From Hymenobacter sp. (GTDB lineage: Bacteria > Bacteroidota > Bacteroidia > Cytophagales > Hymenobacteraceae), in assembly GCA_025362615.1 (NCBI GenBank), contig JANYFQ010000102.1:1-5029 (forward strand): a stretch of 5,029 bases of DNA. The letters are read 5' to 3'. The notes beneath the pieces are model-generated. The model had not been told where the DNA came from. It saw only the letters and a list, made by a program, of their open reading frames with translations, and searched no databases. The translations under genes and the position numbers were made by a program. Numbering within the stretch: the first letter of the stretch is position 1; each line of letters opens with the position of its first letter. Shown here piece by piece: positions 1-4,868 of this stretch.

Positions 1-97
1 CGTGGCTCACGTCGGGTAGATGAGCCGCCAGGTGGGTGCAGGTGTAGTTGCGCGGCGTACTGAGCAAGTAGTCAATGTAGGTGCGTTGGGTCAGCAT
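1..97 (-). CDS. IS transposase, N-terminal 32 codons (truncated by the window edge)
   Basis: Reading leftward from the ATG at 97-95 gives 32 codons with no stop up to the window edge, beginning MLTQRTYIDYLL and continuing STPRNYTCTHLAAHLPDVSH. The pattern of an N-terminal 'YxxYLLxTPxNYTCTxLAxHLxxVSHD' helix-turn-helix-like segment is one I recall from DDE transposases of IS701/IS4-like elements in Bacteroidota and cyanobacteria. The catalytic DDE residues lie outside the window. The start codon is 44 bases inside the terminal inverted repeat, a normal leader length for an IS. Support comes both from this protein pattern and from the terminal repeat shared with the MITE. Family assignment is moderate; that it is a transposase is likely. 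Confidence 0.75.
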   Translation of the reverse strand, partial: MLTQRTYIDYLLSTPRNYTCTHLAAHLPDVSH

Positions 98-141
98 GGC
101 AGTATTTTTGGCGCAAGTTCGCTACCGGTGCGTAAGTCCTA
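1..141 (-). mobile_element. Insertion sequence, transposase-side end (runs off the left edge of the window)
   Basis: The minus strand from 141 begins with the terminal repeat TAGGACTTACGCAC (128-141) and reaches a transposase start codon 44 bases later. The same 14 bases form the ends of the MITE at 3776-3979, which identifies them as a transposon end rather than host sequence. From 142 onward the plus strand reads as a hydrolase gene, so base 141/142 is the junction between IS and host. If the IS makes a 5-bp target duplication like the MITE does, the copy here would be CTACA (142-146) and its partner lies outside the window. Only one IS end is visible, so its total length and family cannot be determined. 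Resemblance of the transposase to IS701/IS4-like elements is from memory. Confidence 0.85.
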
Positions 142-745
142 CTACAATATGTCGGGCAACATTTTCCTGGCCGGGGCCCTGGCAGCGGCGGGCTACCGGT
201 CCTTGCTTTTTGATTACCGGGGCTTCGGCCACAGCCAGGCATTTGCCATCGACCCGCAACGGCTCTATTACGAAGAATTTACTACCGACCTGCAAACCGC
301 ACTGGCCGAAGCCAAACGCCTGCGCCCCGCCGACCGGGTGGGCATTCTGGGGTTGTCGATGGGGGGCCTGGTGGGCGCGGAGGTGGCGGCGAGCGCCCGG
401 CCCGACTTTCTCATCACCGAAGGCTACCCGGCCGACCTGCCGGCCCTGGTGGCCTACCAAAAAGCCGCCAACAACAAAACCGTAACCCTCCCCGCCGCCG
501 CCGCCGCCTACCCCACCGTGGCCGCCCGCGTACTTTGCCCCTGGCTGCTCGTTGCCGGCAAACAAGACAAAAACACGCCCCTCGCCGGGTCGGCGGCCGT
601 GGTGCGGGCCGCTGGCAAAGGCCAGCGCCGGGCGCTCCTGACCGTAAATTGCGGCCACCTGGGAGCCCAGCAAAAGCTCACCAAAAAAACCCACGCCGAT
701 GGCTACGTGCGGGCCATCGGGCGGTTTTTGGGCGGCGGGGCGTAA
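142..745 (+). pseudogene. Alpha/beta hydrolase, 5'-truncated by IS insertion
   Basis: The surviving part reads YNMSGNIFLAGALAAAGYR followed by FDYRGFGHSQ, the nucleophile elbow GLSMGG (Ser codon 356-358), then VAGKQDKNTP (catalytic Asp) and NCGHLG (catalytic His), ending at TAA 743-745. This is a normal alpha/beta hydrolase order with all three catalytic residues present. Family members have an oxyanion-hole segment of the type HGNAxNMSGN; here only 'YNMSGN' remains and the bases before 142 belong to the IS end. An open frame does run from an ATG at 20, but its first 41 residues are the antisense of the transposase start and the terminal repeat. The preceding beta strands and the HG motif are therefore missing, and a folded active enzyme is unlikely. 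The substrate is unknown. The original 5' part should lie beyond the other IS end, left of the window. Confidence 0.82.
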
Positions 746-749
746 GAAT

Positions 750-810
750 GTTTCGCGGCGGCAGCAGGGGCCGGGGCGTTGCTTGCGGGCCAGTTATCAC
801 CCGCGAAAAC
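750..810. repeat. Inverted repeats in the convergent gap between hydrolase and receptor genes
   Basis: The 78-bp gap between the two convergent stop codons contains TTTCGCGG (751-758) and its complement CCGCGAAA (801-808), and a competing shorter stem GCGGG (785-789) with CCCGC (800-804). Both cannot form at once because they share bases 801-804. A bidirectional terminator would be expected here, but neither stem is followed by a clear T-run on either strand, so I do not call a terminator. Confidence 0.3.
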
Positions 811-823
811 TGCCCTCCGCTCC

Positions 824-3190
824 TCAAAAAAACACGCTCGCGTTCAGCTTCACGTAGAACGGAGTGCCGGGCGTGAAGTGCAGCTCATCGACCCCGTTCA
901 CGCCTTCGCGCTGCGGGCTGAGCAAGCGGGTTTGGGTGGCAAACTGGGCTTGGTTCCAGCGCACGTTGAGCAGGTTTTCGGCGGTGGCTCCGAGTTGGAA
1001 GCGGGGCGTGGTGTAGCTCAGCACGGCATCGAAGAGGAAGTAGCCCCGGGCGGTAATGGAGCCGTCGTCGTTGGCCGGGCGGCTATCGATGTGGCGGTAG
1101 CGGAGGCTGCCGCTCAGGCCGGTGGGGGCCTTGTAAGTGAGGCCGCCGATGCTGGTGAAGGTAGGGGCCAGCGGGATGTAGTTGGCGTTGGCGGGCGCAT
1201 CAATCTGCCGGCCGTGGTTGTAGTTGAGGTCGGTGTCGAGAAACACGCGCTTGCTGAGTTGGTAACGCAGGGCCAGGTCGATGCCATAGCGTTGGGTGGG
1301 GCCGGTGCTTTCGGTCTGCCCGTCGTCGCCGACGTACACCAGTTCGTCCTGCAAGTGCAGGCTCCATAAGGCCACGTTGGCCACTAGGCCGGGCACTGGC
1401 TTGAAGGTGCTGCCCACCTCGTAGCCCAGGGCGCGGGGCAACACCGGGGCGTTGGCATCGCGCACCACGGCGCGGGCATCGTTGGAGTGGAAGCCAAAAC
1501 CGGAACGCACAAATAGCTGCACGTCGGGCCGCAACTGGTAATAGAAATTCAGCTTGGGCGACACCAGGGCGTGGGTTACGCGGCCCCGCAGCGGCTGGAG
1601 TTTGGCGACGGTGTCGGCCAGTACGCCCCGAAAGTCAAACGTGAACACGTCGGCCCGCACGGCAGCGTTCACCGTGAGGCGGTCGGTCAGGGTCAGGGTT
1701 TCGTCGAGGTAGGCGTTGAGGTTGCGCTCGTAAAGCCGGCCGGAAGTTACGATGTCGAGGATGGTGCGCTGCCGGGCGTTTCGCAAAGCCAGGCCGGCAT
1801 CATCGAGGCGTGTGCCCAGGCCCAGGGTGCTGTGCAGGGTGCGGCTCCCGAGCTGGTCGTTGCGGTCGTAGGTGCCGGTGTAGCCGTAGATGTTACGCCC
1901 GGTTTCGGTTTGGTTGATTTGGTCGCCGTTCACCGAATCGCGCAGAAAAAAACTGAAGTTAGAAAACAGATTAAAATCGTAGCGCGAGTAGTACGCCTGC
2001 TGGCGCAGCACGGCATCGTGGGGCAGGGCCGTGGTGACGACGGCCGAGGCGTTGGTGCGGCTGGTGCGCCCGCCCTCGCTGGGGTCGATGCTGCCGTAGC
2101 GCGAGATGAGGCCCTCATTCACGCCCCGGTCGGGTATCTGGCCACTGGCGTCCCAGTTGGAGGTGAAGTGCGAGCCGAGCAAGGTCAGCGACGTATTTTC
2201 GGAAAGCTGCCCGGTGTACTTAGCCAGGCCATTGAAGCGCTTAAAATGCTGCTTGGCATCGAAATACGAGTTGGTAAAATAATATTCGCTGGCCACGTAG
2301 GCGCTTTCGGCCCGCTTGCTGAACAGGTGGCGGCCGGTGGGCAACAAGTCGAGCATCACCAGCGCCCGGCGGGTGTCGAACTGGCCCATCTCCACTTTTA
2401 CCTGCGAATGGTCGAGGCGGGTTTTGGTGAGGAACTCGCCCGCGCCGGCTGTGGCAAAATCGCCGAAGCGGGCCGTGTACGGGCCTTTGTACACCTTGAG
2501 CTGCTCCACCGTTTCCGGTATCACGAAGTGAAAGTCGGCGTAGCCCTGGCCGTGGGCGTGGCTCACCATGTTCACGGGCAGCCCGTCGATGCTGACGGCG
2601 AAGTCGGTGCCGTGGTCGCAGTCGAAGCCGCGCAGGAAGATTTGCTCGGCCTTGCCGCCCCCGGCGTGCTGGGCGATGAAGAGGCCCGGCACCAGCCGCA
2701 ACAGGTCCTGGGCCGAATTTACGGGCCGCAAAAGCTTATCGATGTGGCTGATGGCGGCCAGGCTTTGGTTGGGGTCGCGGGGTTGGCTCACGCTTACCTC
2801 GGCCAGGTTGAGGGCAGCCGGGGCCAGCGGCAGGGTGAAGCTGCGGTTTTCGCCCGCCGCCAGCGTGAGGGGCACCGTTTGCCCCCGGTAGCCCAGTGCT
2901 CCAATGCGAAGATTGTACGTTCCGGTGGCCACGCCGTTCAGCCGAAACTGCCCCAGTGCATCGGTCGCCGTGCCGCCGGGGCCGCCTTCGAGCGTCACGC
3001 GCACGTCGGGCAATGGCTGTCCCGAGAGCGAATCGGTGACGGTGCCGCGCAACGTGGCCGTGCCTTGGGCCTGCACCGCAGTTGGGGCCAATAAATTCAG
3101 CAATAAGCTGACGAGTGGCAGCAAGCAAGCCGCCGCACCCCGCCCCCGCAAACGCTGGGCGGTGGTTTTCAGTAGGAAAAAAAACTTCAT
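824..3190 (-). CDS. TonB-dependent outer-membrane receptor with N-terminal carboxypeptidase-regulatory-like domain, probable metal transporter
   Basis: A complete 788-residue outer-membrane receptor. Residues 1-42 are a signal peptide with a hydrophobic core around 21-36, ending near AVQAQ. Residues about 45-125 form a CarboxypepD_reg-like beta domain (LRGTVTDSLSGQPLPDVRV, then the TDALGQFRL segment), typical of Bacteroidota receptors. A TonB-box-like EVSVS lies at 131-135. The plug follows at about 145-255 (LLRLVPGLF, IFLRGFD, IDGLPVN, YKGPYTARFGDFATAGAG), and the rest is the beta barrel, ending in VKLNASVFF with the terminal Phe needed for outer-membrane insertion. The plug carries CDHGTDF (191-197) and SHAHGQGYADFHF (210-222), so Cys191, His193, His211, His213 and His221 cluster near the likely substrate face. 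I recall the SHAHGQGYAD motif from receptors next to metal genes; metal as substrate is an inference from this and the neighbours. Start ATG 3190-3188; no Shine-Dalgarno motif, as usual in this phylum. It follows the small secreted gene by 139 bases and is probably in the same operon. Confidence 0.93.
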   Translation of the reverse strand: MKFFFLLKTTAQRLRGRGAAACLLPLVSLLLNLLAPTAVQAQGTATLRGTVTDSLSGQPLPDVRVTLEGGPGGTATDALGQFRLNGVATGTYNLRIGALGYRGQTVPLTLAAGENRSFTLPLAPAALNLAEVSVSQPRDPNQSLAAISHIDKLLRPVNSAQDLLRLVPGLFIAQHAGGGKAEQIFLRGFDCDHGTDFAVSIDGLPVNMVSHAHGQGYADFHFVIPETVEQLKVYKGPYTARFGDFATAGAGEFLTKTRLDHSQVKVEMGQFDTRRALVMLDLLPTGRHLFSKRAESAYVASEYYFTNSYFDAKQHFKRFNGLAKYTGQLSENTSLTLLGSHFTSNWDASGQIPDRGVNEGLISRYGSIDPSEGGRTSRTNASAVVTTALPHDAVLRQQAYYSRYDFNLFSNFSFFLRDSVNGDQINQTETGRNIYGYTGTYDRNDQLGSRTLHSTLGLGTRLDDAGLALRNARQRTILDIVTSGRLYERNLNAYLDETLTLTDRLTVNAAVRADVFTFDFRGVLADTVAKLQPLRGRVTHALVSPKLNFYYQLRPDVQLFVRSGFGFHSNDARAVVRDANAPVLPRALGYEVGSTFKPVPGLVANVALWSLHLQDELVYVGDDGQTESTGPTQRYGIDLALRYQLSKRVFLDTDLNYNHGRQIDAPANANYIPLAPTFTSIGGLTYKAPTGLSGSLRYRHIDSRPANDDGSITARGYFLFDAVLSYTTPRFQLGATAENLLNVRWNQAQFATQTRLLSPQREGVNGVDELHFTPGTPFYVKLNASVFF

Positions 3191-3251
3191 TATCGGGCAA
3201 AAAACGGCGGCCCCGGCCGGACTTCAACAGCCCAGAACGCAGCGCCAAAAT

Positions 3252-3282
3252 GAGAAATAAGTAAAAACGAGGCTGCACCAAA
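3252..3282 (-). promoter_or_regulatory. Weak candidate Bacteroidota-type promoter for the receptor gene
   Basis: On the minus strand TTTG (3282-3279) is followed after 19 bases by TATTTCTC (3259-3252), which partly matches the Bacteroidota sigma-ABfr pattern TTTG-N19-TAnnTTTG (TA and two of the last four bases agree). It lies about 60 bases before the receptor start codon. A separate promoter here would let the receptor be transcribed independently of the upstream small gene. The match is weak and may be chance. Confidence 0.22.
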
Positions 3283-3302
3283 AGCACAGTTCAGCCTAGC
3301 CC

Positions 3303-3316
3303 AACCCGCACGGGTT
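3303..3316. repeat. Short perfect palindrome AACCCG-CA-CGGGTT between the small gene and the receptor gene
   Basis: AACCCG (3303-3308) and CGGGTT (3311-3316) are exact complements around a 2-base centre; in RNA the loop would open to four bases on a 5-bp stem. It begins 13 bases past the stop codon of the small secreted gene on the minus strand. No T-run follows in that direction, so it is not a standard terminator; it could stabilise an mRNA end or partly attenuate read-through into the receptor gene. A direct repeat GTTCAGC (3289-3295 and 3314-3320) overlaps it. Confidence 0.35.
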
Positions 3317-3329
3317 CAGCGTTTTCCAC

Positions 3330-3728
3330 TTATCCCCGTCTTGGCGGCGGATAAATCAGTACGCCAAACCCCGGCCCCGGTGCGGGCACGGGTGCCGGTA
3401 CCTGGCGGGCACTGGCGGCAGCAAACGCTAGCCGCCCCGGCAACAGCACCCCGGCAGTGGCCGGGCAATGCACATCCAGCCCCTTTAACTGGGCCAGAAA
3501 ATGCAGCCCGGCCCCGGTGGGCAGCTTCACGCGGGCCTCGTGCTGCGGCTCGCCGTTGCAATGCTCGAAACAGTCGAGCCGCAGGTAATTGTGCTGCTGG
3601 CATTCGGTAGAATGCCGGTACGGATGCGCTGCGGAAAATGCAGGAGCCGCCGGCCGGCTCACGCACAGGCCGGCCCCTACCATCAGCAGGTAGTTGGCAA
3701 GGAGCAGGACGGCGAGCAGGGAACGCAT
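3330..3728 (-). CDS. Small secreted His/Cys-rich protein, probable periplasmic metal-binding partner (DUF6660-like)
   Basis: A 132-residue protein. Residues 1-22 (RSLLAVLLLANYLLMVGAG) are a signal peptide or anchor. The middle holds a dense set of possible metal ligands: His35, His39, Cys43, His46, Cys53, His56, Cys57, His63, then His76, His87 and Cys88, including a C-x2-H pair (43-46) and a C-x2-H-C group (53-57). The C-terminus is Pro-rich (VPAPVPAPGPG) and ends GVLIYPPPRRG. The plan of an N-terminal hydrophobic helix, central Cys/His cluster and a final aromatic-PP motif resembles the small DUF6660-type proteins that I recall beside heavy-metal receptor and efflux genes in Bacteroidota; this family name is from memory. 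There is no lipobox at Cys22 (it is preceded by Leu), so a lipoprotein is unlikely. The gene directly precedes the receptor on the same strand, which suggests a shared function in capturing or handing on the same substrate. That it is a real gene is well supported by codon use and the signal peptide; its role is inferred. Confidence 0.78.
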   Translation of the reverse strand: MRSLLAVLLLANYLLMVGAGLCVSRPAAPAFSAAHPYRHSTECQQHNYLRLDCFEHCNGEPQHEARVKLPTGAGLHFLAQLKGLDVHCPATAGVLLPGRLAFAAASARQVPAPVPAPGPGFGVLIYPPPRRG

Positions 3729-3734
3729 TGTTTT

Positions 3735-3769
3735 TTAGCTCTTAGCTAATAGCTGTTGGCCATTAGCTT
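3735..3769. repeat. Degenerate 7-bp tandem array A (five units)
   Basis: The plus strand splits cleanly into TTAGCTC, TTAGCTA, ATAGCTG, TTGGCCA and TTAGCTT. It ends seven bases before the start codon of the small secreted gene (minus strand), so it occupies the place where a ribosome-binding site would be. Its unit is the reverse complement of the units of array B (4071-4098). Confidence 0.7.
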
Positions 3770-3803
3770 TTTGATTAGGACTTACGCACTCGGTGAAATT
3801 TGC

Positions 3804-3959
3804 CAACCGCGAAGCGGTGATATGTTGGTAGTAACGGCATGGATGGCAGGCCCCAACCGCGAAGCGGTGACACCTGCCGCCCCTGATAGGTGCCACCGCT
3901 TCGCGGTTGGGAAATTCAGCAAATAACTTGACTATCAACATGACACCGCTTCGCGGTTG
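3804..3959. repeat. Outer inverted repeat inside the MITE (24-nt arms)
   Basis: The left arm 3804-3827 and right arm 3936-3959 are complementary at 22 of 24 positions; the two mismatches are at 3820-3821 against 3942-3943. Each arm begins or ends with the unit CAACCGCGAAGCGGTG, itself a small hairpin (ACCGC, loop GAA, GCGGT). Confidence 0.85.
3852..3911. repeat. Inner inverted repeat inside the MITE (24-nt arms, 12-nt loop)
   Basis: The left arm 3852-3875 and right arm 3888-3911 pair at 23 of 24 positions (A3870 faces C3893), leaving a 12-base loop at 3876-3887. Together with the outer stem and the terminal repeats it makes a three-tier nested palindrome. The unit CCAACCGCGAAGCGGTGA occurs identically at 3803-3820 and 3853-3870, and inverted with small changes at 3893-3910 and 3943-3960. 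Confidence 0.88.
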
Positions 3960-4070
3960 AGTGGAGTGCGTAAGTCCTATTGATAATTCCCGCCATCACG
4001 CGGGGCAATCAGCAAGTTCATTCTAACCCCTTTCATCTTGACTCTCTTGGCCTTATCGCCCTAAAAAAGA

Positions 4071-4098
4071 CTAACAGCTAACAGCCATCAGCTAAACT
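4071..4098. repeat. Degenerate 7-bp tandem array B (four units), crossing the hupE stop codon
   Basis: The plus strand reads CTAACAG, CTAACAG, CCATCAG, CTAAACT. The last unit overlaps the hupE stop codon (TAG, 4099-4097 on the minus strand). These units resemble the reverse complement of array A, so arrays A and B face each other across the MITE-bearing gap. Confidence 0.65.
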
Positions 4099-4780
4099 AA
4101 AAAAACACTCGTTGCACCGTCCAGTACGCCGCCACCAGCCCAATGACGGCCGATACCGGCAGCACCACGCGGCGCTTGTACCAGGGCTTGCTGCCGGCCC
4201 AGCGGCCAATGAGCGCCCAGCAGGCCAAAATCACTGTTACCTGCCCCAGCTCCACGCCCACGTTGAACGAGATGAGGGAGCCGAAGTAGTCTTTCTGCGG
4301 CAAGCCGAGGCCGGTCAGGACGCTGGCGAAGCCCATGCCATGCACCAGCCCGAAACCGAACACCACCACCAGTCGCCACGGGTTAAGCTTCTCGAGGATG
4401 ACGTTTTCAATGGCTACAAACAGGATGGAGAGCGCAATTATCGGCTCAACCACCGCCGAGGGCGGGGCAATAAGGCCGTACATGGCCAGCCCCAGCGTGA
4501 TGGAATGCGCCACCGTGAAAGCCGTGGCCTGCCAGAGCACCGGCTTCAGGCGCGGCTCCAGAATGTAGAGGCTGATGATGAAGAGGATATGGTCGAGCCC
4601 CAGCGGCAAATAATTCTCGTCGAGCGCCAGAATATGCTCGAAGCCCAGCTTCAGGTACGTGCCAAAAATTTCGGTACGCGAAAGCTTGGAAAGGTCGGTG
4701 TTGAGGACGTGCGCGGCAGCCGGCAGCGCCAGCAGGAGCAGCAGCGGAAGCAGGGAGCGGAGGACGGCCGGACGTTTCAA
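4097..4780 (-). CDS. HupE/UreJ-type inner-membrane permease, probable transition-metal transporter
   Basis: A 227-residue, strongly hydrophobic protein. Residues 1-23 (MKRPAVLRSLLPLLLLLALPAAA) form a signal peptide with a likely cut before His24. It is followed by about six membrane segments. Conserved features of the HupE/UreJ_2 family are visible in order: GFEHIL (46-51), GLDHILFI (61-68), TVAHSITLGLA (89-99), VHGMGFAS (146-153) and FNVGVELGQ (172-180). His49, His64, Asp63, His92 and His147 are candidate metal ligands along the path. HupE and UreJ relatives are nickel or cobalt permeases tied to hydrogenase or urease; Bacteroidota members of this branch lie in other contexts and their substrate is less certain. 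The start is TTG (4780-4778): no in-frame ATG is nearer, an in-frame stop lies upstream inside heptamer array C, and this start gives a complete signal peptide. It follows the TPR gene by 86 bases on the same strand. Confidence 0.88.
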   Translation of the reverse strand: MKRPAVLRSLLPLLLLLALPAAAHVLNTDLSKLSRTEIFGTYLKLGFEHILALDENYLPLGLDHILFIISLYILEPRLKPVLWQATAFTVAHSITLGLAMYGLIAPPSAVVEPIIALSILFVAIENVILEKLNPWRLVVVFGFGLVHGMGFASVLTGLGLPQKDYFGSLISFNVGVELGQVTVILACWALIGRWAGSKPWYKRRVVLPVSAVIGLVAAYWTVQRVFF

Positions 4781-4789
4781 GGGGAGTGT

Positions 4790-4817
4790 CTTATTTCTTA
4801 TTTCTTATTCTTAATTT
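4790..4817. repeat. Degenerate 7-bp tandem array C upstream of hupE
   Basis: The plus strand reads CTTATTT, CTTATTT, CTTATTC, TTAATTT. On the coding (minus) strand it is an A-rich tract of AAATAAG units, nine bases before the TTG start of hupE. In Bacteroidota, A-rich leaders help translation start in place of a Shine-Dalgarno site, so the array may act as part of the leader; that role is an inference. Confidence 0.6.
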
Positions 4818-4840
4818 TCAATGGCTTATACCCTGAGCGA

Positions 4841-4868
4841 GAAACCAGCAACCAGAAACAAGAAACTT
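4841..4868. repeat. Degenerate 7-bp tandem array D, crossing the stop codon of the TPR gene
   Basis: The plus strand reads GAAACCA, GCAACCA, GAAACAA, GAAACTT. The final unit overlaps the TAA stop of the TPR gene (4869-4867 on the minus strand), as array B does with the hupE stop. The unit differs from arrays A/B and C; only the period is shared. Confidence 0.6.

Larger units (their letters stand above)
3776..3979. mobile_element. 204-bp MITE with 16-bp perfect terminal inverted repeats and 5-bp target duplication
   Basis: The left end TAGGACTTACGCACTC (3776-3791) and the right end GAGTGCGTAAGTCCTA (3964-3979) are exact reverse complements. The element is flanked on both sides by TTGAT (3771-3775 and 3980-3984), the direct repeat left by transposition. 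It is too short to encode a transposase; the only open frame across it is a 68-codon chance frame built from the repeats. The first 14 bases of its ends equal the IS end at 128-141, so the IS transposase is the likely agent in trans. The interior holds two nested stems and four copies of an 18-bp palindromic unit. It sits between hupE and the small secreted gene. Confidence 0.9.
3729..4096. other. 368-bp intergenic region between hupE and the small secreted gene
   Basis: This is the longest stretch without a gene. From left to right it contains a degenerate heptamer array (3735-3769), the target duplication TTGAT (3771-3775), the MITE (3776-3979), the second TTGAT (3980-3984), about 86 bases of ordinary sequence, and a second heptamer array (4071-4098) that crosses the hupE stop codon. 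Removing the MITE and one target copy leaves 159 bp, compatible with the genes once forming one transcription unit. The ordinary part has a weak 5-bp stem CCCGC/GCGGG (3989-4004) but no convincing terminator or promoter. Confidence 0.85.

Noticed and set aside
20..141. N-terminal 41 residues of the open frame leading into the hydrolase (ATG at 20)
   Set aside because: This segment is antisense to the transposase start and includes the terminal repeat 128-141; it is not hydrolase sequence.
1571..3094. 507-codon open frame on the plus strand inside the receptor gene
   Set aside because: It is a GC-rich antisense shadow of the receptor; its translation has no recognisable domain while the minus-strand frame has a signal peptide, plug and barrel.
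3663..3728. Lipoprotein signal at Cys22 of the small secreted protein
   Set aside because: The residue before Cys is Leu, which does not fit the lipobox rule of Gly, Ala or Ser at that position.
3735..3941. 68-codon minus-strand frame across the MITE
   Set aside because: It is composed of terminal repeat, palindromic units and heptamer array, with no start context or conserved pattern.
3803..3960. Four regularly shaped 18-bp repeats, considered as a CRISPR array
   Set aside because: The copies are in mixed orientation, spacing is irregular (32, 22 and 32 bases), and they lie inside a transposon with defined ends.
1..3979. A composite transposon bounded by the IS and the MITE carrying the receptor gene
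   Set aside because: The MITE has its own 5-bp target duplication on both sides, which indicates that it inserted alone.
3976..4004. Rho-independent terminator after hupE (stem CCCGC/GCGGG)
   Set aside because: The stem is only five base pairs and no T-run follows on the minus strand.
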